64,000 nt of DNA from positions 62,001 to 126,000 of the forward strand of contig CAJWLK010000004.1 in NCBI GenBank assembly GCA_913043255.1. Reading direction: 5' to 3'. The notes under the pieces are model-generated. The model did no database searches, was not told the DNA's origin, and saw only the letters and a list, made by a program, of their open reading frames with translations. Numbering within the stretch: position 1 is the first letter of the stretch; each line of letters starts with the position of its first letter. The stretch is from an uncultured Gemmatimonadota bacterium. GTDB taxonomy: Bacteria > Gemmatimonadota > Gemmatimonadetes > Palauibacterales > Palauibacteraceae. The position numbers and the translations under genes were made by a program. Of this stretch, positions 22,401-31,260 are shown piece by piece.

Positions 22401-22935
22401 AGAGGACTTGCTAGAGGCGCGCGACGATCTGAAGGATTCAATTGGTCGTATTAACAAGCATGCTGCTGACGAATTCAACAACACGTTCGAGCAAGTCCGC
22501 GAGAACTTCCATCGAACTTTCGATGCCCTATTCGAGGGAGGCGAGTGCGATGTTTGGCTAGAAGACTCTGAGGATCCGCTTGATTCACCAATTGAGATTT
22601 CAGCAAGTCCGCGAGGTAAAAAGACTCAGCGTATCCACCTCCTATCGGGAGGTGAGCGTGCTCTTACGGCACTGGCCCTTTTATTCGCTATCTATCTGGC
22701 GAAACCAAGCCCGTTCTGTCTCCTTGATGAAGTCGATGCTCCGCTTGATGAAACAAATATCCTCCGTTTTGTCCGAATGCTTGAAGAGTTTAAGGAAGAC
22801 ACCCAGTTCATCGTTATTACGCATAATCCGCGAACGATGGAAGGTGCTGACTGGATCTATGGAGTTACCATGCAAGAGGTTGGTGTCTCTTCGATTGTTG
22901 GTGTCGAGTTCGACGAGGCTCCACAGGTAGCCTGA
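19414..22935 (+). CDS. smc: Chromosome segregation protein SMC
   Basis: [39 protein letters not shown], coiled coils, hinge, [40 protein letters not shown]; likely TTG start at 19414. Confidence 0.97.
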   Translation: [1173 protein letters not shown]

Positions 22936-22957
22936 GGCAAGACTCGCTGGGAATTCT

Positions 22958-23746
22958 ATGGATGATCGAAGCGGAGAACTCATCGTGGTTGGTTGCGGAA
23001 CAGTAGTGCCCGAACCTGACCGAGGTGCGTCTGCATACTTTGTTTCGCTAGGGGGATCCCAAGTAATGTTCGACTGTGGTCCCGGTGCAGTGCAGGGCCT
23101 CACTCGACTTGGCTTACCGTGGTGGGGCATAAGCGATCTCGTGATCACTCACTTCCACCCCGATCACGTTGGTGCACTTCCAGGCCTTTTTTTCGCACTT
23201 AAACACGGTTTAAAGCACCCTCGTGAAGAACAGCTAACGATTTGGGGTCCCAAAGGCACTGTATCATTTTTCAGGCGTATGTCAGCAGCATTTGGAGACT
23301 TTATCATTCGGCCGGATTTTGACATGGAGATTCATGAGTTGGAGCCTGCCGGAAAAGGCGTATTGAGCGGTGGTGCACAACTCAGGGCTCACAAGACACC
23401 TCACACGAAGGAAAGTCTCGCCTATCGACTCGATAGTGAGGATGGAACTTTCGGATATACAGGGGATTCGGGACCTACGGATACGCTTGGGCCGTTTATG
23501 TCTAAGGTGGACGTGTTGTTATGTGAATGTTCACTCCGTGATGAGGAAACGAATTGTAATCACCTTTCACCCACGTCGGTGGCCACCGTTGCCAATGCAG
23601 CTCAGCCAGGCAAACTCATCCTAACGCATGTGTATCCGCATCTCCGTTTGGGGGCCGATGTCGTATCCTTAGTGGCCGCGGCAGGATACGATGGATGCGT
23701 GGAACTTGCGGAGGAAGGACTCCGCGCCACGTTGACGAACACGTAA
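22958..23746 (+). CDS. MBL-fold metal-dependent hydrolase (RNase Z-like)
   Basis: VITHFHPDHVGALPGLFFALK, YTGDSGPTDTL, LILTHVYPH. Confidence 0.88.
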   Translation: MDDRSGELIVVGCGTVVPEPDRGASAYFVSLGGSQVMFDCGPGAVQGLTRLGLPWWGISDLVITHFHPDHVGALPGLFFALKHGLKHPREEQLTIWGPKGTVSFFRRMSAAFGDFIIRPDFDMEIHELEPAGKGVLSGGAQLRAHKTPHTKESLAYRLDSEDGTFGYTGDSGPTDTLGPFMSKVDVLLCECSLRDEETNCNHLSPTSVATVANAAQPGKLILTHVYPHLRLGADVVSLVAAAGYDGCVELAEEGLRATLTNT

Positions 23747-23911
23747 TGCCGCTTGATTATTCTGAATAGTATGCCTGCCATCGTAGTTTGCGCGTCCTAA
23801 TACACTAATAGTTATTCTTGGCGAAAAAGGCAGTATTGTAGGTGACCATTTGGCTTTTATGAAAATTGTTGGCAGTATGATCCACCTTAACCCACCTGGC
23901 GAGGGGGAACG

Positions 23912-24955
23912 ATGTTGGTGGTAATGAAGCATGGTGCTACGCCCGATCAGGTAGATGGAGTGGTAAGTGCGATAGAAAGCATGGGCTATCGCGCTCGCCC
24001 CATGCCGGGTGCTCAACGCACGACCGTTGGTCTTGTTGGAAATGATGGGCGTGTAGAGGAGGGCCATCTAATCGGACTCGATGGTGTTTTGCGGGTCATT
24101 CATGTTTCTCAACCCTATAAGCAGGTGAGTCGCGAGTGGTGTTCAGAAGGGACAGTGGTCGACCTTCCGAACGGTGTTCAGATAGGGGGAGAGGATGTCG
24201 TGATAATGGCGGGGCCCTGTGCAGTCGAATCACGAGAACAGATCCTTGAAACGGCATGCCGTGTGGCAGCAGCTGGTGCTACAGTGCTACGTGGTGGCGC
24301 ATTTAAACCGCGAACTTCTCCATATTCCTTCCAAGGCATGGGACAAGAGGGACTCCAACTATTGGCTGAAGCTCGTGACGAGACAGGCCTCGCGATCGTC
24401 ACAGAAGCGCTCGACCCTGAGGGGGCGGTTCTAGTGGCTAAATATGCGGACATCATCCAAATCGGTGCTCGTAATATGCAGAATTACTCACTGCTACGAG
24501 CCGTGGGTCGTGCCGGTAAACCCGTCCTGCTTAAGAGAGGGATGGCTGCGACGCTTAAAGAACTTTTGCTTGCAGCTGAGTACATCGTCGCAGAGGGTGA
24601 GTCGCGGGTCATATTATGTGAAAGAGGAGTTCGAAACTTTGATAACCATGCGAGAAATTTGTTCGACCTAACTGCGGTTGTTACGGTTAAAGAAGTTTCT
24701 CACCTTCCAATCATTGCGGATCCGAGTCACGGAACGGGGGCCCGCTCTAAAGTGGGTCCAATGGCTAGAGCTTCGGTAGCTGCGGGTGCAGACGGTTTAC
24801 TGCTCGAAGTCCATCCGGATCCGTCTACTGCGGTATCGGATGGACAGCAATCATTGAATCTGGATCAGTTCGATAAACTGATGGGTGAACTCGATATGAT
24901 TGCGGGGGCGATCGGGCGGCGTATAGCTCGGACCGCAATAGCGCCACAAACCTGA
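23912..24955 (+). CDS. aroF: 3-deoxy-7-phosphoheptulonate synthase (type I, N-terminal ferredoxin-like regulatory domain)
   Basis: [71 protein letters not shown]. Confidence 0.95.
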   Translation: MLVVMKHGATPDQVDGVVSAIESMGYRARPMPGAQRTTVGLVGNDGRVEEGHLIGLDGVLRVIHVSQPYKQVSREWCSEGTVVDLPNGVQIGGEDVVIMAGPCAVESREQILETACRVAAAGATVLRGGAFKPRTSPYSFQGMGQEGLQLLAEARDETGLAIVTEALDPEGAVLVAKYADIIQIGARNMQNYSLLRAVGRAGKPVLLKRGMAATLKELLLAAEYIVAEGESRVILCERGVRNFDNHARNLFDLTAVVTVKEVSHLPIIADPSHGTGARSKVGPMARASVAAGADGLLLEVHPDPSTAVSDGQQSLNLDQFDKLMGELDMIAGAIGRRIARTAIAPQT

Positions 24956-25000
24956 CTCGGTTGGTAGCCTTGGGTGTTCCGTAGCGCTAAGATAGATATG

Positions 25001-25093
25001 CCCCAGGCCCGTGGGGTTGGAGCGCGTGAACCCCGTCAGAACCGTGAAGGTAGCAGCGGTAAGCGTGTAAAGGCTGCCACGGTCCACCTGGGG
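25001..25093 (+). ncRNA. ffs: Bacterial small signal recognition particle RNA (4.5S-type)
   Basis: Core GTGAACCCCGTCAGAACCGTGAAGGTAGCAGCGGTAAG; closing ends ccccagg/cctgggg pair; located just upstream of dnaX. Confidence 0.93.
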
Positions 25094-25169
25094 TTGTTCG
25101 CGTGGTCGCCCGCGATGTAGTTGGGCGGAAGACCATGCGTCAAGTTGCTGCTCCGCGGCTTGGCGCGCT

Positions 25170-26861
25170 GTGTTTCTTAAACAGGTTTCTAGAGCCTACA
25201 CTCACGATCTCGTGTACCGAACTGCACTTGCAAGAACGCATCGTCCCCGACGCTTCGAGGAGCTGGTGGGACAGGATCACATCGGGTCGACACTTCGTGT
25301 TGCCGTTGAGGCAGTGCGCGTGGCCCACGCGTATTTGTTCTGCGGTCCCCGTGGTGTAGGTAAGACCACGGCTGCACGAATCCTTGCAATGGCGCTCAAT
25401 TGCCCCAAACAGCAAGACGGTGAGCCTTGTGGTCGCTGTGACTCGTGTGAACGGATTTGGGCAGGTCGCGCTTCGTTAGATGTCGTGGAGATCGACGCAG
25501 CCAGCCATCGTGGCATCGATGATGCTCGGGATCTGCGTGAGCGAGCTATGTATGCTCCGACAAGTGATGACCGTTATAAGGTCTATATTGTTGATGAAGC
25601 CCATATGCTGACGCGAGATGCTTGGAACGTTCTACTTAAGATCCTTGAAGAACCGCCACCACGAGTCATTTTCGCCTTTGCCACGACAGAGCCCCAGAAG
25701 ATTGAACAAGGTGCTGCCCCTGTGATGTCACGCTGTCAGCGCTTTGATTTTCGGCGTGTATCAGTTGTTGACATCACATCGCGATTAGAAACAGTTCTCG
25801 AGCGAGAGGATGTATCTGCGGAACCTGGTGCTCTGGTTGCAATCGCGCGCCGTGCGGAAGGTGGGGTAAGAGATGCCCTCTCGTTGCTCGACCAGATCCT
25901 TTCGTTTCGCGGTGACGAACTCGAAGTGGCCGACGTGCGAAAGATGCTGGGTCTCGTCGAAGAAGACCGTTATCTGTCCTTCTTTCAGCTGGTGGCAGAT
26001 AAGGACCAGGCTGGTGTATTTACCTTTGTTCAGTCGCTGCTAGACGATGGTTATGATCCGGCGGAGTTTATGAGAGGTCTCGGGGATGCTTTACGAACAT
26101 TATTAGCTCTGAGTCTTGATTCGAAAATTGATGCCGTAGATATCTTGCCAGAGTCGCGCGAGCGATTCATCGAGGCGGCTGGTGCCTTTTCATCATCAGA
26201 CTTACTACGACATCTCATTACTGTGAGCGATTTTGAGGCTTCAGGAAGACTGCGTCGTAGTGGGCAACAGCGTATCCATCTTGAAACTGTGTTACTTCGG
26301 CTTGTTAAGATGGAATCCACCGTGGAGCTTGAAGATTTGTTTCAGGCGCTGGGTTCTGGGGAGAGTCACGAGGCCGAACCGAGGCCAAGTCCTAGTCTGC
26401 GCCGTAACCTGCAACCCAAACGTTCAGTTCCCACTACCCCTGATGAGAGCCCGTCTACTGGAGATGTCCCACACCCAGATACTGTTGGGGTGACTACGGA
26501 TTTTCTGAGGGAAGCTTGGGCAGCGGCGATAGGAGAGACCCCAGACCTCGGCGGTGCTGCTATTGCTCTTCGCGGGGTTCGAGTTGAGAAACTGGATGAT
26601 GGCCAACTTACTCTCCATGTGCCATCCGGGTTGAAGGCGGATCTCAAAGCTTTATTTGAGGATGAACAGCGTTCGGCTCCACTGAGGGACAACCTTGCCC
26701 AACGGCTGTCATTGGATGTTATAGAGTTGGAGATTATTGAAGAGTCGCGCCGACAAATGACGGCGAAGGATGCGTCTGAGCAGCGAGTGAATAGTTGGAT
26801 GGAACGGGACCCTAGTTTGAAGGAAGCGGTAGAAGAACTAGATCTCACATTTAAGGAGTAG
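25170..26861 (+). CDS. dnaX: DNA polymerase III subunit gamma/tau
   Basis: HRPRRFEELVGQDHI, FCGPRGVGKTTAARILAMALNC, CGRCDSC zinc motif, YIVDEAHMLTRDAWNVLLKILEEPP; N-terminus may be over-called (GTG 25212 is an alternative). Confidence 0.95.
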   Translation: MFLKQVSRAYTHDLVYRTALARTHRPRRFEELVGQDHIGSTLRVAVEAVRVAHAYLFCGPRGVGKTTAARILAMALNCPKQQDGEPCGRCDSCERIWAGRASLDVVEIDAASHRGIDDARDLRERAMYAPTSDDRYKVYIVDEAHMLTRDAWNVLLKILEEPPPRVIFAFATTEPQKIEQGAAPVMSRCQRFDFRRVSVVDITSRLETVLEREDVSAEPGALVAIARRAEGGVRDALSLLDQILSFRGDELEVADVRKMLGLVEEDRYLSFFQLVADKDQAGVFTFVQSLLDDGYDPAEFMRGLGDALRTLLALSLDSKIDAVDILPESRERFIEAAGAFSSSDLLRHLITVSDFEASGRLRRSGQQRIHLETVLLRLVKMESTVELEDLFQALGSGESHEAEPRPSPSLRRNLQPKRSVPTTPDESPSTGDVPHPDTVGVTTDFLREAWAAAIGETPDLGGAAIALRGVRVEKLDDGQLTLHVPSGLKADLKALFEDEQRSAPLRDNLAQRLSLDVIELEIIEESRRQMTAKDASEQRVNSWMERDPSLKEAVEELDLTFKE

Positions 26862-26866
26862 GTGTT

Positions 26867-27196
26867 GTGAAAAGCCCAAATATTCAGCAGCTAATGCAGC
26901 TAACCCAACAGATGCAGGCTCGCGTGGCAGAGATCCAGGAACAGATCGAACGGAATATGCACACCGGGATTAGCGGCGGAGGTGTGGTTGAGGTAACAGT
27001 AGATGGGAAGGGTAACATAAAGGGAATCTCAATTGACCCTGTGGTAGTAGACCCAAATGAGGTCGAGATGCTAGAGGATCTTATCGTCGCAGGGGCCCGA
27101 GAGGCACAGGATCGGGCTCGAAAAGAGTTGGAGAGGGAGATGGACCAAGTGGCGGGAGGGGGGGCACTCCCAGGTTTGGGAGGCTTACTCGGTTGA
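26867..27196 (+). CDS. YbaB/EbfC nucleoid-associated protein
   Basis: QQLMQLTQQMQARVAEIQEQIE, GGGVVEVTVDGKGNIKGISIDP; GTG start; dnaX-ybaB-recR order. Confidence 0.93.
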   Translation: MKSPNIQQLMQLTQQMQARVAEIQEQIERNMHTGISGGGVVEVTVDGKGNIKGISIDPVVVDPNEVEMLEDLIVAGAREAQDRARKELEREMDQVAGGGALPGLGGLLG

Positions 27197-27242
27197 TGTC
27201 GTATTCCCCGTTGTTATTGTCTGCCTAACGGATGACTACATT

Positions 27243-27824
27243 GTGAACGCGATTGAGACACTCGTCGGAGAGTTTGGGCGTCTGCCAGGAATTGGGCGTA
27301 AAACTGCGCAACGGCTGACTTATCATCTATTGAAGACGTCTCGAAATGATTCTCGTCGGCTTGCCCAGGCCATCGAGCGCGTTGCCACCGAGGTTAGGAT
27401 ATGCAGCACGTGCGCTAATCTAAGTGACGAGGATCCGTGTGAGTACTGCAACAATCCTCGAAGAGATAAACTGACGATCTGTGTTATTGAAGAAGCCTCA
27501 GATATCCCGGCCATCGAGAAATCTGGTAACTATGGCGGAATGTATCACGTTCTTGCGGGCCGACTGTCCCCGCTCGATGGAGTCGGACCTGATGATCTGA
27601 ATATCCAGGGCTTACTAGATCGTTTAGGAGAGGTCCAAGAGGTTATAATTGCGACCAATCCAAGTGTCGAAGGTGAAGCGACCGCAATGTATTTGCATCG
27701 CCTACTAGTATCGGCTGATGTGAAAATCACGCGTCTGGCACGTGGCTTGCCTGTTGGAGGTGATCTTGAGTATGCCGATGGTGTCACGATCGCAGAGGCG
27801 TTTTCCGGCCGACGGGAGATGTAG
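27243..27824 (+). CDS. recR: Recombination protein RecR
   Basis: LPGIGRKTAQRLTYHLL, CSTCANLSDEDPCEYC, YHVLAGRLSPLDGVGP, TRLARGLPVGGDLEYADGVTIAEAFSGRR. Confidence 0.97.
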   Translation: MNAIETLVGEFGRLPGIGRKTAQRLTYHLLKTSRNDSRRLAQAIERVATEVRICSTCANLSDEDPCEYCNNPRRDKLTICVIEEASDIPAIEKSGNYGGMYHVLAGRLSPLDGVGPDDLNIQGLLDRLGEVQEVIIATNPSVEGEATAMYLHRLLVSADVKITRLARGLPVGGDLEYADGVTIAEAFSGRREM

Positions 27825-27825
27825 C

Positions 27826-28179
27826 ATGGGTACTCGGATCAAATATGAAGAACAGGAGAACCATTCTGCGAATGGATGGAAGATTGCCGCTGCAGCACTT
27901 GTGGGAGCAGCCGTGGTGATTGGTTTAGGGGTCTACATCGCGCAAGATCAAATGCAGCGGCATCGACGAGATCTATTTAGCCCCCATCCACTGCGTCGAC
28001 TAGCAGCCTTGGGGTATTTGAAGGCGCACCCCTCGGTCGATGACCTTCCTTTGTTGCGTGATTATTTGTCTTGGGAAGAACGGCCGCTGCTACGTAAGCG
28101 CGCTAGTGGCATCTTAACTGGTCTCGAGGAGACGTTGGTCGACTACGAGGAAGTTGATGACGGTGTCGAAGACAGCTAG
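27826..28179 (+). CDS. Hypothetical single-TM protein (HEAT-like tail)
   Basis: MGTRIKYEEQ...AAALVGAAVVIGLGVYIAQD TM; short LRRLAALGYLKAHPSVDDLPLLRDYL helical repeat; starts just after recR stop. Confidence 0.6.
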   Translation: MGTRIKYEEQENHSANGWKIAAAALVGAAVVIGLGVYIAQDQMQRHRRDLFSPHPLRRLAALGYLKAHPSVDDLPLLRDYLSWEERPLLRKRASGILTGLEETLVDYEEVDDGVEDS

Positions 28180-28269
28180 ACAGAACCGAATTCGGCGCGG
28201 TCATGGGACGGAGACTCTAGTGGAACGCTCTCTGAGCTCAACGGAGTGTGACAAGTTTGGGGGGCAGAT

Positions 28270-28899
28270 CTGAAACTCCCGAACGTAATCACCTCTGGAC
28301 GACTCCTTGCGGCTCCTTTAGTGACGATTTTACTGTTGCAACCTCGCCCAACTCCTCGGTTCCTTGCTTTCGCACTATTTGTTCTAGCGGCCTTATCCGA
28401 CTTGTGGGATGGCTATCTGGCCCGTAGTCGAGGGCAGGTCACCACGTTCGGGAAAATGGCTGATCCCGTAGCAGACAAGTTCTTGCTCGTTTCTGCCCTG
28501 ATACCCGTGTACACGATTAACGTAGAACAGATGGAACAAGGGGTACTTCCCGTATTCGGTGTGATTCCCTTTTGGGCAGTTGTGGTTTTATTGGGTCGTG
28601 AAGTTTTGATTACCTTCTTGCGTTTTACAGCTGCTCGTAGTGGGCAAATCGTTGCTGCGAGGCGAATCGGCAAGAGAAAAGCGGTTGTTCAGAATGTGTT
28701 CGTGGGAGCTGCGATTCTATGGGTGGCATTCCTTACCCCTGGGTTCAAACCGCCGGATGTGTGGGTTTGGCAATGGTTCTCTGGTTTCCATGGTTGGTTC
28801 GTAACGGTGTGCCTTACGGGGGCACTGATTCTCACCGTGCTGTCGGCTGTACTGTATCTGCCAATCTTCTCGCGAATTTTTGCGGGTCGGAATCCTTGA
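28270..28899 (+). CDS. pgsA: CDP-diacylglycerol--glycerol-3-phosphate 3-phosphatidyltransferase
   Basis: In-frame upstream KLPNVITSGRLLAAPLVTILLL plus SDLWDGYLARSRGQVTTFGKMADPVADKFL CDP-alcohol phosphotransferase motif; N-terminus extended upstream of the ORF-track start 28321. Confidence 0.88.
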   Translation: MKLPNVITSGRLLAAPLVTILLLQPRPTPRFLAFALFVLAALSDLWDGYLARSRGQVTTFGKMADPVADKFLLVSALIPVYTINVEQMEQGVLPVFGVIPFWAVVVLLGREVLITFLRFTAARSGQIVAARRIGKRKAVVQNVFVGAAILWVAFLTPGFKPPDVWVWQWFSGFHGWFVTVCLTGALILTVLSAVLYLPIFSRIFAGRNP

Positions 28900-28902
28900 A
28901 GG

Positions 28903-29415
28903 TTGCTGCTTAAACCGGTGAAGGACTCGTGCAAGCGTATCGTCGAGGAGCTTATGGACAGAGGCGATACCGTCTCTGTAGCAGAAAGCTGCACCGGAGG
29001 ATTGTTGGGTGCTGTATTCACCTCCATTCCTAATGCATCTAAGGTGTTTTGGGGTGGCGTCATCAGCTACGATGATGATGCGAAACGAAACCTGATTGGT
29101 GTGCCGAAAAATTTGCTCCATATACACGGAGCGGTCTCTTCAGAGGTGGCGGTCGCGATGGCCCGTGGTATTAGGGAGGTGGCGGCGACTACTTGGGCGG
29201 TTGCACTAACTGGTATTGCGGGGCCTTCTGGAGGCACGCCACAGAAACCTGTTGGAACAGTTTGGATAGCAATCGATGGGCCAGTGACGGATATCCAGAT
29301 CAACCGGTTCGACGGCAATCGAGATGTTGTGCGAGAAGCTGCCGTGAACCAAGCGATCGCTCTTCTTCGTTCTTGTTTGTGTGTAAACAACGAGGTAGAT
29401 GAACCAGATGATTAA
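28903..29415 (+). CDS. CinA C-terminal domain protein (nicotinamide-nucleotide amidase type)
   Basis: VSVAESCTGGLLGAVFTSIPNASKVFWGGVISYDDDAKRNLIGVP, TGIAGPSGGTPQKPVGTVWIA. Confidence 0.92.
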   Translation: MLLKPVKDSCKRIVEELMDRGDTVSVAESCTGGLLGAVFTSIPNASKVFWGGVISYDDDAKRNLIGVPKNLLHIHGAVSSEVAVAMARGIREVAATTWAVALTGIAGPSGGTPQKPVGTVWIAIDGPVTDIQINRFDGNRDVVREAAVNQAIALLRSCLCVNNEVDEPDD

Positions 29416-30076
29416 GGTTCCCAAACGCGGGCGAAAGCAGGGCGAAACGACAGAAGTCCGGTCGATGTCGAACAATCTTGATAATGAGGTTGACGAGACA
29501 CTGAACGGTACTGAAGACGCGAGTGAAGGTGTGGATCCAACTAAAGCAGAAAGAGAAGAAGTCAAGGTCAACGGTGAGACTCCGGGGCACATAGACGACG
29601 TGACTCCCCCAGAAGAAGAATTGGATCCTGAGGATGAATTGTTAGCACTCCGTGATCGCCACCTTCGTCTTGCAGCAGAGTTTGACAATTTTCGTCGACG
29701 CACCCGACGTGAACTTCTTGAGGCGGGTGAGATGGCACGTGCGGAATTGGCCGAAAAAATTTTAGTCGTAATGGATGACTTGGAACGCGTCGTAGGTACA
29801 CCCTGTGAGGAAACAACAACAGAGGTTCTCCACCAGGGTGCTGAGCTTGTAGTTCGGAAGCTTACCAAAACACTGGCCGATGTTGGTATGGAGCCTGTAA
29901 GCCCTCTTAATGAGCGATTCGATCCTAATCTTCACGAATCCTTATTCATTTCTGTGACTGGAGATCCAGAACAGGATGAGATGGTCTCCGAAGTGGTGCT
30001 GGTTGGGTATCGGATCGGAGAACGTTTGCTGCGTCCTGCGCAGGTCGGAGTGTTTAGGTACAAGGAAGGGAAGTGA
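29399..30076 (+). CDS. grpE: Nucleotide exchange factor GrpE
   Basis: RLAAEFDNFRRRTRRE, LVVMDDLERVV, PLNERFDPNLHESLF, GYRIGERLLRPAQVGVFR. Confidence 0.93.
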   Translation: MNQMIKVPKRGRKQGETTEVRSMSNNLDNEVDETLNGTEDASEGVDPTKAEREEVKVNGETPGHIDDVTPPEEELDPEDELLALRDRHLRLAAEFDNFRRRTRRELLEAGEMARAELAEKILVVMDDLERVVGTPCEETTTEVLHQGAELVVRKLTKTLADVGMEPVSPLNERFDPNLHESLFISVTGDPEQDEMVSEVVLVGYRIGERLLRPAQVGVFRYKEGK

Positions 30077-30153
30077 GTAGTGGGTGTCGATACGGGCGAG
30101 TGACTATTAAGAGGCCTTAAGCGATCAAGTAGCGCATGACTCTATAAATGCGG

Positions 30154-31251
30154 TTAGTTCGACATGATGACCCCGCCACCCACGACCACATTCTCTCGGT
30201 ATAGTACGGCACTCTGACCAGGAGTGATTGCTGCTTGAGGTAAACGCGTCCGCAGCTCGAAACTTGTTTGGTCCGCTGCCATCACGTCCGCTTCTACGAT
30301 CGCGGCGCCGTGGCGGATACGAACCCCGAGCAACTCTCCCGACCGTGGTGGATCGCATAACCAATTCACTCCCTGCGCCACAAGGCGCGATTTTTCGAGT
30401 GATTCGCGAGGTCCAATTATGACGGTTCTGTCATCTGGTCGAATCGCGATTACGAACATGGGTTCGGAAAAACCTCCTGGAAGACCTTTACGTTGCCCCA
30501 CGGTAAAATGAGCATATCCCTCATGCTCTCCGACTTTCGATTCATCTTCAAGGCAAACTGGGCCTGTGGAAAGGGCAGGGTGATCATCAGCAAGATAACG
30601 TCTCAAGATGCCCACATAATTATTATCAGGGACGAAACAGATTTCGAACGATTCTGGCTTTTCCGCGGTGTCGAGGCCAAGACGACGTGCTTCTGCCCTG
30701 ACTTCCGGCTTCGTCAACTCTCCCATCGGTAGTAAAAGTCGATCAAGCGCTGACCTCGGTATCCCCCAGAGGAAGTAGGTCTGGTCCTTTTTTTCGTCAA
30801 CTCCACGACACAGTTGGGGACCTCTCGTCGCCGAATGATCAACACGTGCATAGTGGCCAGTTGCAAGCCACGAACATCCTAGGCTGTCAGCCCGGGCCAA
30901 TAGGTCTTGAAATTTCGTGAAGCTATTGCACCGCACGCACGGAATTGGAGTCCGTCCACTTGCATATTCTGAGACGAAATCATCGATCACGTCACGCGTA
31001 AACTCTTCTTCCACATCGAATACGAAATGGGGAATGTCTAGTTGTGCTGCCACCGACTTTGCGTCTGAAATGCCATCAAGTCCGCAACAGGTTTTGCTTG
31101 GTCCCTCCACACCTGAGTAGCAGAATGTTTTCATCGTCACGCCAACTACCTGTTGGCCACCACGAACAAGAAGTGCGGCGGTCAGGGAAGAGTCGACGCC
31201 GCCTGACATTGCGACCAGTGCCAATTTCCGGGTTTTTTCGGTAGCTATCAT
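30154..31251 (-). CDS. mnmA: tRNA-specific 2-thiouridylase MnmA
   Basis: VAMSGGVDSSLTAALL, PIPCVRCNSFTKF, ATGHYARVD, DQTYFLWGI, FVPDNNY. Confidence 0.96.
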   Translation of the reverse strand: MIATEKTRKLALVAMSGGVDSSLTAALLVRGGQQVVGVTMKTFCYSGVEGPSKTCCGLDGISDAKSVAAQLDIPHFVFDVEEEFTRDVIDDFVSEYASGRTPIPCVRCNSFTKFQDLLARADSLGCSWLATGHYARVDHSATRGPQLCRGVDEKKDQTYFLWGIPRSALDRLLLPMGELTKPEVRAEARRLGLDTAEKPESFEICFVPDNNYVGILRRYLADDHPALSTGPVCLEDESKVGEHEGYAHFTVGQRKGLPGGFSEPMFVIAIRPDDRTVIIGPRESLEKSRLVAQGVNWLCDPPRSGELLGVRIRHGAAIVEADVMAADQTSFELRTRLPQAAITPGQSAVLYRENVVVGGGVIMSN

Positions 31252-31260
31252 ACGCAGTGA

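Noticed and set aside
25170-26861. Programmed frameshift producing a short gamma form of DnaX
   Set aside because: No A-AAA-AAG type slippery heptamer with downstream stem seen near the expected position.
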